Positions 25,833 to 34,227 of a DNA stretch of 37,161 nt are shown piece after piece (within the stretch, counting starts at the first letter, position 1; every line of letters begins with the position of its first letter). This DNA is from Deltaproteobacteria bacterium (GTDB lineage Bacteria; Desulfobacterota; Binatia; JACPRU01). The position numbers and the translations under genes are program-made. The notes below the pieces were generated by a model. That model worked only from the letters and a program-made list of their open reading frames with translations, was not told the DNA's origin and made no database searches. The DNA lies in the NCBI GenBank assembly GCA_016189835.1, contig JACPRU010000062.1, forward strand, positions 1 through 37,161, given 5' to 3'.

Positions 25833-25928
25833 TCAGATCCGCGTCTCGCGGACGGTGCCTGCGCCGGGATCCGGCGCGGCCGGTGAACCGCTGCGGCGGT
25901 CGCCGAGCGGCACGCTGTCGAGCTCCAT
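25833..25928 (-). CDS. Putative 31-residue small ORF upstream of DUF1499
   Basis: ATG 25928 is preceded by GGGAGG with five bases between, a better ribosome site than most genes here have. The frame runs 31 codons to TGA at 25833, 15 nt before the DUF1499 ATG. The peptide (MELDSVPLGDRRSG...) is hydrophilic with no recognisable motif. A perfect 7-3-7 hairpin (arms GCGCCGG 25861-25867 and CCGGCGC 25871-25877) lies inside it. It may be a leader peptide, a small protein or chance. I found nothing else in 25929-26025 apart from the dsbA-like promoter. Confidence 0.35.
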   Translation of the reverse strand: MELDSVPLGDRRSGSPAAPDPGAGTVRETRI

Positions 25929-25958
25929 CCGATCCTCCCGCGAGGCGGCTTCGGGCAT

Positions 25959-25988
25959 TTGACTTGCTCGGGGCCGGAACGCTTATAG
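25959..25988 (+). promoter_or_regulatory. Sigma70-like promoter of the DsbA-like gene
   Basis: TTGACT (25959-25964), 18 nt, TTATAG (25983-25988), or TATAGA with a 19-nt spacer. The predicted transcript starts near 25995, leaving about a 30-nt leader that contains AAGGAGG. It is the best-looking promoter in the window. Confidence 0.55.
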
Positions 25989-26025
25989 AGGGTTCGCGGC
26001 CGACAACCAAGGAGGACGTATCCAC

Positions 26026-26760
26026 ATGAGGACTCGCTGGCTTCCGTTCATCGCCGCCGCCATGGCGCTCGGCACCGCGGCGTCGGGCCGGGCTTCGGAT
26101 CTCGCGGAGATCAAGGAGACGCAGAAGAAGATCCTCGAGCGTCTCGACGCGCAGGACAAGATCCTGAAGGACATCCAGGCGAAGATCCAGCAGCTGCCCG
26201 CGGGCGGCGGGCGCCCGCAGATCGATCCGAACAAGCTCTACGAGATCCCGATCGCTGACTCCTCGATCCGCGGGCCGAAGGACGCCCCGGTGACGCTCGT
26301 CGAGTTCAGCGACTTCCAGTGCCCGTTCTGCGCGCAGACCACGCCGCTCCTCGAGCAGGTGCTGGCCGCGTATCCCAAGCAGGTGCGCTTCGTCTACAAG
26401 CAGTTCCCGCTCGAGCAGATCCACCAGAACGCGCTCGCCGCCGCCAAGGCCTCGATCGCCGCGCGCCATCAGGGCAAGTTCTGGGAGATGCACGACGAGC
26501 TGTTCAAGATCTCGCGGGAGCTTTCGCCCGAGAACATCCGCGCCAAGGCACGGCTCATCGGCCTGGACCTGAAGAAGTTCGACGCCGACCTCGCTTCCCC
26601 GGCCACCGAGAAGGAGGTACGCGACGACATCGCGCTCGGCCGCAGCGCGGACGTGCAGGGCACGCCGACGCTGTTCATCAACGGCAAGCGGGTGACGAAC
26701 CGCTCGCTCGACGGCATGAAGGCGATGATCGACGACGCGCTCGAGAAGGCGAAGAGTTAG
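26026..26760 (+). CDS. DsbA/DsbG-like thiol-disulfide oxidoreductase (thioredoxin fold)
   Basis: A 244-residue exported thioredoxin-fold protein. An N-terminal signal (RWLPFIAAAMALGTAASGRA, cleavage near residue 23) is followed by a short coiled coil (~25-56, LAEIKETQKKILERLDAQDK) that may mediate oligomerisation. The DsbA-like domain (~73-244) has active-site C99-P-F-C102 in EFSDFQCPFC and the cis-Pro loop QGTPTLFING near 217-226. It resembles BdbD/DsbA family oxidants or DsbG-type isomerases; without structure or a partner (no DsbB/DsbD nearby) the direction of catalysis is open. AAGGAGG lies 11 nt before ATG 26026. It converges with gltA with only 5 bp between stops. Confidence 0.92.
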   Translation: MRTRWLPFIAAAMALGTAASGRASDLAEIKETQKKILERLDAQDKILKDIQAKIQQLPAGGGRPQIDPNKLYEIPIADSSIRGPKDAPVTLVEFSDFQCPFCAQTTPLLEQVLAAYPKQVRFVYKQFPLEQIHQNALAAAKASIAARHQGKFWEMHDELFKISRELSPENIRAKARLIGLDLKKFDADLASPATEKEVRDDIALGRSADVQGTPTLFINGKRVTNRSLDGMKAMIDDALEKAKS

Positions 26761-26765
26761 CCGCG

Positions 26766-28094
<1,329 letters not shown>

Positions 28095-28168
28095 GGTCCA
28101 CCTCCGGCGGCGCCCCGGCGCCGGCTTTCCTTCCCCCTTCTAGCAAGCGGCTAGGTCCGCACAAGCCT

Positions 28169-28218
28169 CCGGGCTCGCGGGCCGGGATCCTTCGGCCGGG
28201 CGCCGGCCTCGAGCCCGG
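28169..28218 (-). terminator. Long imperfect hairpin after the CNB-DUF1003 gene
   Basis: Outer 9-bp arms CCGGGCTCG (28169-28177) and CGAGCCCGG (28210-28218) enclose inner arms GGCCGG (28180-28185) and CCGGCC (28203-28208). It begins 45 nt after the CNB-DUF1003 stop, and no U-tract follows. The 28095-28263 gap holds no other feature I recognise apart from the gltA leader. Confidence 0.4.
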
Positions 28219-28263
28219 CGGCGGCCCGGGAACCCGGCCTGGATCGAGGTCGGGGGCGTCACG

Positions 28264-29109
28264 CTATCGCGTCTCCGGCGGCCGGCCGAGGCGATCGAGG
28301 CGAGACAGCACGTCGGCTTGCAGCCGATCCACCTTCTCGTGGAGGTGGGCGATCTCGAGCTCGGCCTTGAGGTTCACGTCGTACTCGACGTCGGCGCGCA
28401 CCCGGTCCTTCTCCGCCTGGCGGTTCTGGCTGAGCAAGACGAACACCGAGAGCACGATCGCCTCGAGCGAGACCACCATCGTCAGCAAGCCGTACGGGTA
28501 CGGATCGAAGACCCGGAAGCCCCGGACCAGACCGACGTTGCAGACGATCCACGAGAAGAACCAGACGACGTGGATGCCGAGAAACGGGATGCTGCCGCTG
28601 AACGCCGCGATCCCGTCGGCCGCCTTCTGCACCAGGGTGCGGCGATCCGCGACCTCCTCGTTGACGTTTCGCGACGCGGTGTGGCGCAGGCGCTCGGCCG
28701 TCTGACGCAGCCGCCGCCCGGTCGCGGCGAGCAGATCGAGGGCCGCCGCCGGGTGGCGCTTGAGGAACTCGTCGAGGTCGCGGCGGTCGAGCCGCAGCGC
28801 TTCGAGATCCTTCGTGACGATCACCGACGCCGATCGAGGCCCGCCGTCGAGCAGCGAGAGCTCGCCGAAGAAGTCTCCCGCCGCCGCCGCCTCGAGGACG
28901 ATGCGCTCGCCGGTATTGTCGCGAAGGAACACCTCGACGGCGCCCGAGCGGATGAGGAACAGCGAGTCGCCCGGCTCGCCGTACTCGCACACGGTCCGGC
29001 CGGCGGGCAGCTTCACCACGTCGAGGTGTTGGGCGAGCATCTCCCGCTCGTGGTCGTCGAGCAGCTGGAAGAACGGAACTTCGGCGAGCAGCGCGGCATC
29101 CGCGGACAT
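28264..29109 (-). CDS. Cyclic nucleotide-binding domain fused to DUF1003 membrane domain
   Basis: A 281-residue protein. Residues ~8-125 form a cNMP-binding domain with the phosphate-binding cassette FGELSLLDGGPRSASV (81-96), including E83 and R92, the residues that normally hold the cyclic nucleotide ribose-phosphate. A helical linker leads to DUF1003 (~150-265) with two predicted helices (~175-195, ~206-228) and a charged, coiled-coil C-terminus. DUF1003 is a membrane domain of unknown function. This looks like a cAMP- or cGMP-gated membrane protein, possibly a sensor. GAGGAGG lies a few bases before ATG 29109. A class III cyclase is encoded about 5 kb away, so a signalling link is possible but not shown. 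Confidence 0.9.
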   Translation of the reverse strand: MSADAALLAEVPFFQLLDDHEREMLAQHLDVVKLPAGRTVCEYGEPGDSLFLIRSGAVEVFLRDNTGERIVLEAAAAGDFFGELSLLDGGPRSASVIVTKDLEALRLDRRDLDEFLKRHPAAALDLLAATGRRLRQTAERLRHTASRNVNEEVADRRTLVQKAADGIAAFSGSIPFLGIHVVWFFSWIVCNVGLVRGFRVFDPYPYGLLTMVVSLEAIVLSVFVLLSQNRQAEKDRVRADVEYDVNLKAELEIAHLHEKVDRLQADVLSRLDRLGRPPETR

Positions 29110-29153
29110 CTGGCCTCCTCGATTCTCGAACGCGGCAGCGAGTGTGTCACCGA

Positions 29154-29221
29154 TGGCGGGTCGCCCGCCAGATCCGGCGGGGACGTCGCCCCGCCGCCCG
29201 GGTCGGTCCGGATGATCCGGA
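29154..29221. terminator. Three consecutive GC-rich inverted repeats
   Basis: Hairpin 1: TGGCGGG (29154-29160) and CCCGCCA (29164-29170). Hairpin 2: GGCGGGG (29176-29182) and CCCCGCC (29189-29195). Palindrome 3: TCCGGAT (29207-29213) and ATCCGGA (29215-29221). All lie in the 120-bp gap after the MerR-TPR stop and before the CNB-DUF1003 start. They may form a multi-stem terminator or insulator for the Ku-MerR-TPR transcript. No U-tract is present. Confidence 0.5.
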
Positions 29222-29229
29222 GGGAGCAG

Positions 29230-30063
29230 CTAGCGCCCCTTCAGCAGCCGGCGGTAGATGCGGAGATGCCGCACCGCCGCCACCTCCCGGCCCATCCGCT
29301 CGTAGAGCCGGCCGAGATTGTAGTGCGCGTCGGCGTAGCGCGGGTCCGCCGCCAGCAGGCGCTGGTAGACGGCCATCGCCTCCTCGGCCCGCCCACGGTC
29401 CTCGAGCACCACGGCGAGGTTGAACAGCGCGGTCGGGTCGTCGGCGCGGGCCGCGAGCGCTCGCCGATAGTGCGCTTCGGCGGCCTCGAGATCTCCGGCT
29501 TCGTGGAGCTGGCGCCCGAGGTTGGTGTGTGCGTCGGCGTGGTCGGGATCGAGATCGACCGCCCGCCGGTAGGCGTCGCGCGCCTCCCCCGGGCTCGACG
29601 CCTCGAGCTCGCAGCCGAGCTCGAACCATTCCTCCGCGCCGAGTCGGGGCGCCGCGTCCCGCGCGCGCCGCGCGTTGCGCTCGGCGAGCGGCGCGACCCT
29701 CTCGGCGATCTCGGCGACGTCGAACGAGAACAGCTGCTGGCCGGATTCGGGATTCCAGCGCCGGCGGCCGTCGCGCACGACCACCCGCCCGCCCTCGGCG
29801 GAGATCGACAGCGCGCTCAGCGGACGTCCCTTCGGCAGCTCGGCGCGGAGCTGGCGCAGCGCGGCGCGCACCCGCCGCTGCGGCACGCGGCTCTCGACCA
29901 GCTCCTTGGCGGCGCGCAGCAGCACCAGGTCCGGGAAGGAAAAGCGCAGCTCGCCGCGGCTGCCGCGCTCGGGCGAGAGAAAGCCGCTGCGTACGAACCC
30001 GCGCAGGCGGCCGACCGACAGGCCGAGCAGCTTCGCCACCTCACGGGAGGTGTAACCGCTCAT
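29230..30063 (-). CDS. MerR-like HTH fused to TPR repeats, co-transcribed with Ku
   Basis: A 277-residue cytoplasmic protein. Residues ~3-70 form a MerR-type winged helix (YTSREVAKLLGLSVGRLRGF, then RFSFPDLVLLRAAKEL). A middle segment (~75-145) has no match I recognise. The C-terminus (~150-275) holds about four TPR units (DAHTNLGRQLHEAGDLEAAE, then ALFNLAVVLEDRGRAEEAM, then DAHYNLGRLYERMGREVAA). Its ATG overlaps the Ku TGA in ATGA, so expression is coupled to Ku. Three hairpins follow it. From memory, similar MerR-TPR genes occur beside Ku/LigD in other high-GC Gram-negatives. Whether it regulates NHEJ genes or acts as a repair cofactor is open. Confidence 0.85.
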   Translation of the reverse strand: MSGYTSREVAKLLGLSVGRLRGFVRSGFLSPERGSRGELRFSFPDLVLLRAAKELVESRVPQRRVRAALRQLRAELPKGRPLSALSISAEGGRVVVRDGRRRWNPESGQQLFSFDVAEIAERVAPLAERNARRARDAAPRLGAEEWFELGCELEASSPGEARDAYRRAVDLDPDHADAHTNLGRQLHEAGDLEAAEAHYRRALAARADDPTALFNLAVVLEDRGRAEEAMAVYQRLLAADPRYADAHYNLGRLYERMGREVAAVRHLRIYRRLLKGR

Positions 30064-30935
30064 GCCCGCGCGGTCTTCGGGCTCTTCTCCCTCGCCGGCT
30101 TGCCGCTCGACACCGCGCGCGCGGCGCGCTTCGCCGGCTTGCGCTCGGCCGCGGCCGGGGCCTTGGGCGCCAGGCTCGCTTTCAGCGCCTCCATGAGATC
30201 GATGATGCGCGCTCCCGGCGCGGCCTGCGGCGGCGCGGCGGAGATCTCCTCTCCCTCGACCTTCTTCTGCACCAGCTCGCGCACGCGCCGGCGCACCTCG
30301 TCCTCGTAGACCTCCGGCCGGAACGCGTCCGAGGAGATCTGCTCGACGAGCTGCACGGCGAGCTTCAGCTCGCCTTCCTTCACCTCGGCGGCGGCCATCG
30401 GCACGTCCGCCATGGCGCGTACCTCGTCGGCGTAGTGGAGCTGCTGCAGGACCAGGCCGTCGCCGAGCGGGCGCAGCAGCACGAGATACTGCTTGCCGTG
30501 CGACGCGTAGCGGCCGAGTGCGGCCCGTTCGGTCTCGAGCATCGCCTTGCCGAGCAGGCGGTATGCCTTGTCGCCGCCCTTGTCGGGGCCGAGGTAGTAC
30601 GGCTTGTCGAAGTAGATCGGGTCGATGCGCGCGGGCGGGACGAACTCGGTGATCTCGATCGCCTGCGTCGACTCCTGCTCGAGCGCCTTCAGCTCCTCGG
30701 GCGTGAACGTGACGTAGCGGTCCTTGGCGAACTCGTAGCCCTTGACGAGGTCGTCGCGGGAGACCGCCTCGTCGTCCCGCGGGCAGACGTACTGCTGCTT
30801 CACCCGCGAGCCGCACTTCTTGTGCAGCCAGTTGAAGCTGATCGCCGCGGTCGATTCGGTCGCCGAATAGAGCTTGACCGGGATCGACACCAGGCCGAAC
30901 GAGATCGTCGCCGAGCCGATCGCGCGTGCAGGCAT
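30060..30935 (-). CDS. ku: Bacterial Ku, non-homologous end-joining DNA end-binding protein
   Basis: A 291-residue homolog of eukaryotic Ku70/80, a homodimer that threads onto DNA double-strand ends and recruits LigD. The N-terminal RAIGSATISFGLVSIPVKLY and FNWLHKKCGSRVKQQYVCP are diagnostic. The core ends near residue 255 (RIIDLMEALKASL), followed by a Lys/Ala/Pro-rich tail (KPAKRAARAVSSGKPAREK), typical of the lysine-rich C-termini that bind DNA. ATG 30935 is chosen because AGAAAGG precedes it; ATG 30953 is a less likely alternative. The gene diverges from ligD across only 27 bp, so the promoters must overlap or sit within the coding starts. Confidence 0.96.
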   Translation of the reverse strand: MPARAIGSATISFGLVSIPVKLYSATESTAAISFNWLHKKCGSRVKQQYVCPRDDEAVSRDDLVKGYEFAKDRYVTFTPEELKALEQESTQAIEITEFVPPARIDPIYFDKPYYLGPDKGGDKAYRLLGKAMLETERAALGRYASHGKQYLVLLRPLGDGLVLQQLHYADEVRAMADVPMAAAEVKEGELKLAVQLVEQISSDAFRPEVYEDEVRRRVRELVQKKVEGEEISAAPPQAAPGARIIDLMEALKASLAPKAPAAAERKPAKRAARAVSSGKPAREKSPKTARA

Positions 30936-30962
30936 GAACCTTTCTGTTAGCATGGCCCGCCG

Positions 30963-33539
30963 ATGGCTGCCAAACGCACGCGGCGCCCGGACCTCGCCTC
31001 CGAACGAGACGCCGCCCGCCTCCGCAATGCCGGCAACGCCGTCGATGCGCTTCGCGAGTACCGGGCCAAGCGCTCGGCCGGCCGCACCCCGGAGCCGTTC
31101 GGACACGGCGCGGCGCCGGCCGCGCGTCCGAGCGAGACGCTCCGGTTCGTGGTGCAGCGGCATGCGGCGCGGCGAATGCATCACGACTTTCGGCTCGAGC
31201 TCGACGGCGTGCTCAAGTCCTGGGCGGTGCCGAAGGGGCCGTCGCCCGATCCGTCGCAGCGCCGCCTCGCGGTCCAGGTCGAGGACCATCCGATCGAGTA
31301 CGCCGACTTCGAGGGCACGATCCCCGAGGGCAATTACGGCGCCGGCTCGGTCATCGTCTGGGACCGCGGATCGTGGCAACCGCTCGAGGACCCCCGCCGG
31401 GGGCTCGTCCAGGGCAAGCTGCCGTTCGAGCTCGACGGTTACAAGCTGCGCGGCGCGTGGACGCTGGTGCGCACTCGAGGCTCGGGCAAGGACTGGCTGC
31501 TGATCAAGAAGTCCGACGCCTGGGCCTCGCCGGGCGGCTCGTTCGCGCCCGAGTCGGTGCTCTCGGGCCTGACGCTCGAGGAGCTGCGCGACGGCGGCGC
31601 CCGGCGGCGGCGCGTCCTCGAGCGGCTCGCCGCGCTCGGCGCCGCGCGGCGCCGCCTGCGCGCCGCCGACGTGAGGCCGATGCTCGCCGAGGCCCGCGAT
31701 CGCCCGTTCTCCGGCAAGGACTGGCTCTTCGAGCTCAAGTACGACGGCTTTCGGCTGCTGGTCGCCCGCGAGGGCGGCGAGCCTCGGCTGCTCTATCGCC
31801 GCGGCGACGACGTGACGGCGAGGTTTCCCGAGATCGCGCGTGCGGTGCGCGCCCTGCCGTTCGACTCGCTGGTCATGGACGGCGAGGTGGTCGTGCTCGA
31901 CGAGACCGGCCGCCCGAGCTTCCAGCGCCTGCAGAAGCGCGCGCAGCTCGCGCGAGCCGCCGACGTCGAGCGCGCCGCCGGCGAGCACCCGGCGACCGCG
32001 TTCCTCTTCGATCTGGTCGGCGTCGAGGGATTCGACTTGCGCTCGCTGCCGCTCGTCGAAAGGAAAGAGATCCTCCGCCGGATCGTGCCACCCGCCGGCG
32101 CGCTCCGCTACGCCGACCACGTCGCGGAGCGCGGCGGGGACTTCTTCGAAGAGGTCGGCCGGCTCGGGCTCGAGGGCATGGTCGCGAAGCAGCGCTCCTC
32201 CCCCTACCGCGCCGGCCGCTCGGCCGACTGGATCAAGGTGCGCCGCGAGCACGCCGCAGACTTCGCGATCGTCGGCTTCACCGAGCCCGGGGGATCGCGC
32301 CGCGGCCTCGGCGCGCTCCACCTCGCCGGCGGCGCCGCGGGCGACCTGCGCTACGCCGGCCGCGTAGGCAGCGGTCTCGACGAACGCACGCTCGGCGCGC
32401 TGCGCGGCCGATTGCAGGGCCTCCGCCGCCCTTCTCCTCCCTGCTCCGGCCCGACGCCGCGCGGCCGCGAGCACGTGTGGGTCGAACCCGAGCTGGTCTG
32501 CGAGGTGCGCTTCAAGGAACGGACCGGCGACGGGAGCCTCCGCCAGCCGGTGTTCCTGCGCCTGCGCGAGGACAAGACGATCGGCGACGGCCTCGCGCCC
32601 CAAGCCGAGCGCGTCGCGCCGCCCGCCCCCTTCCCGGCCGACGACCCCCCGGCGCGCATCGTCCGCTTCACCAACCTCGACAAGGTCTTCTGGCCGGGCG
32701 AGGGCTACACCAAGGGCGACCTCATCGCCTACTACCGGACGATCTCCCCGTGGCTGCTTCCGTATCTGCGCGACCGGCCGCTGGTGCTGACCCGTTATCC
32801 CGACGGAATCGAGGGCAAGTCGTTCTACCAGAAAGACGCGCCGAGCTTCGTGCCGGGCTGGATCCGCACCGAGCGGATGTGGAGCGAGCACGCCGGACGA
32901 GAGATCGACTACTTCGTCTGCGACGACGTCGAATCGCTGCTCTACCTGGTGAATCTCGGCACCATCCCCATCCATCTCTGGTCGAGCCGCGCCGCCAGCC
33001 TCGAGCGCCCCGACTGGTGCATCCTCGATCTCGATCCCAAGGGCGCGCCGTTCGCCGACGTGATCCGCGTCGCCCGCGCGATCCACCGCCTCTGCCAGCG
33101 GATCGAGCTGCCGTCGTTCGTCAAGACCAGCGGCTCGACGGGTCTTCACGTGCTGATTCCGCTCGGCGCGCAGCTGACCTACGAGCACTCGCGAGCGCTC
33201 GGCGAGCTGCTCTCGCGCGTGGTCGCCGCCGAGCTGCCGCGGATCGCGACGACGGCTCGCAAGCTCGGCGAGCGCGGCGGCAAGGTCTATCTCGACTATC
33301 TACAGAACGTCCACGGGCAAACCATCGTCGCGCCGTTCAGCGTCCGCCCGCTGGCCGGGGCTCCGGCGTCGGCGCCGCTCTCCTGGAGCGAGGTCGGCGG
33401 CCGGCTCACCCCGCGGCGGTTCACCCTGCGCACGCTGCCCGCCCGCCTGCGGCGGCTGAAGGCCGACCCGCTGCGCGCCGTGCTCGGCGCCGCCCCCGAC
33501 CTGCAGGCCGCGCTGACGCGGCTCGAGCGTCTCGTCTGA
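30963..33539 (+). CDS. ligD: ATP-dependent DNA ligase D (LigD): phosphoesterase-ligase-polymerase
   Basis: An 858-residue multifunctional NHEJ enzyme. Order is 3'-phosphoesterase (~55-190), ligase (~235-520), polymerase (~560-850), the Pseudomonas-like PE-LIG-POL order; mycobacterial LigD is POL-PE-LIG. PE residues are H67, H74 and D75 in QRHAARRMHHDFRLEL, and H109 in VEDHPIEY. The ligase nucleotidyl-lysine is K259 in FELKYDGFRL. The polymerase metal Asps are D689 and D691 in ILDLDPKG, with SGSTGLHVLIPLG following. All three active sites look intact. ATG 30963 is 27 bp from the Ku start. A TAGCAT box at 30948-30953 could be a -10 giving an almost leaderless mRNA. Ku and LigD together indicate a functional two-component NHEJ pathway. 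Confidence 0.97.
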   Translation: MAAKRTRRPDLASERDAARLRNAGNAVDALREYRAKRSAGRTPEPFGHGAAPAARPSETLRFVVQRHAARRMHHDFRLELDGVLKSWAVPKGPSPDPSQRRLAVQVEDHPIEYADFEGTIPEGNYGAGSVIVWDRGSWQPLEDPRRGLVQGKLPFELDGYKLRGAWTLVRTRGSGKDWLLIKKSDAWASPGGSFAPESVLSGLTLEELRDGGARRRRVLERLAALGAARRRLRAADVRPMLAEARDRPFSGKDWLFELKYDGFRLLVAREGGEPRLLYRRGDDVTARFPEIARAVRALPFDSLVMDGEVVVLDETGRPSFQRLQKRAQLARAADVERAAGEHPATAFLFDLVGVEGFDLRSLPLVERKEILRRIVPPAGALRYADHVAERGGDFFEEVGRLGLEGMVAKQRSSPYRAGRSADWIKVRREHAADFAIVGFTEPGGSRRGLGALHLAGGAAGDLRYAGRVGSGLDERTLGALRGRLQGLRRPSPPCSGPTPRGREHVWVEPELVCEVRFKERTGDGSLRQPVFLRLREDKTIGDGLAPQAERVAPPAPFPADDPPARIVRFTNLDKVFWPGEGYTKGDLIAYYRTISPWLLPYLRDRPLVLTRYPDGIEGKSFYQKDAPSFVPGWIRTERMWSEHAGREIDYFVCDDVESLLYLVNLGTIPIHLWSSRAASLERPDWCILDLDPKGAPFADVIRVARAIHRLCQRIELPSFVKTSGSTGLHVLIPLGAQLTYEHSRALGELLSRVVAAELPRIATTARKLGERGGKVYLDYLQNVHGQTIVAPFSVRPLAGAPASAPLSWSEVGGRLTPRRFTLRTLPARLRRLKADPLRAVLGAAPDLQAALTRLERLV

Positions 33540-33623
33540 AGCGCTCGCGGCCCCCGCGCTCGGCGACCGCGCCGCGCGGATCGCCGGGACGGCGCGCGAG
33601 CGACGAGCGCCGTCGCGCCCGCC

Positions 33624-34205
33624 TCACAGCCGGTCGAGCTCGCTCACGACCTCGTCGTTGCTGGGGATCGGGCGCGCGCCCTTGCCCTCGACGTACGAGC
33701 CGGCGAGCGAGTAGCGGACCACGCCCTGCTTGTCGACGATGAAGAACCCCATGTCGTCGTCGCTGAGCACGCCGCGCATCTCGTCGAGCGGCGGCGCGAA
33801 CGCTCCATAGTCGTTCGCCGGCTTCGCGGCGAACGCGCCCATCACGAACGACACGGCGTAGTAGCCGAGCCCGTGCGCGCGCCGGCCGAGGCCCCACTGC
33901 GCGTGCACCCGCAGATCCGGATCGCAGAGATACGGGAACGGCAGCTGAAATTTCTGCGCGTAGAGACGAGCCCGCGCGACGGGAGAGATCGAGATCTCCA
34001 GGATCTCGGCGTCGCGCTTCTGGAACTCCGGGTATCCGCGCGCGAGCTGCGACATGTGCGAGCGGCAGAACGGGCAGCCCATCCCCTTGGTGAACCAGAC
34101 GATGACGTGCTTCCTGCCGCGATAGTCGTCGGCGCCGATTTCCGGCCCCTGAGCCGACGGCAAACGGAACGACGGAGCGGGACTCCCGATCGTGATACCG
34201 GTCAT
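33624..34205 (-). CDS. AhpC/TSA-family redoxin (peroxiredoxin-like)
   Basis: A 193-residue thioredoxin-fold protein. IGSPAPSFRLPSAQG is the typical peroxiredoxin opening. The active site is C44/C47 in WFTKGMGCPFCRSHM; C44 sits at the peroxidatic position, and a CxxC arrangement like this occurs in Prx-like2/redoxin subfamilies. LFVSISPV-type text is replaced here by EISISPVARARLYAQKFQLP. The C-terminal GFFIVDKQGVVRYSL is standard. No signal peptide, so cytoplasmic. Peroxide reduction is likely, though it might be a general thiol oxidoreductase. GGGAGG lies about 9 nt before ATG 34205. It follows the cyclase gene by 22 nt on the same strand. Confidence 0.9.
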   Translation of the reverse strand: MTGITIGSPAPSFRLPSAQGPEIGADDYRGRKHVIVWFTKGMGCPFCRSHMSQLARGYPEFQKRDAEILEISISPVARARLYAQKFQLPFPYLCDPDLRVHAQWGLGRRAHGLGYYAVSFVMGAFAAKPANDYGAFAPPLDEMRGVLSDDDMGFFIVDKQGVVRYSLAGSYVEGKGARPIPSNDEVVSELDRL

Positions 34206-34227
34206 CGATGGCCCTCCCGCCGCGCTT

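Noticed and set aside
23997-25886. 629-codon plus-strand ORF opposite vWA and DUF1499
   Set aside because: Spans two real minus-strand genes and their gap; shadow.
30060-33188. Long minus-strand frame extending Ku upstream across ligD
   Set aside because: Only the last 291 codons are Ku; the remainder is antisense to ligD and compositionally aberrant.
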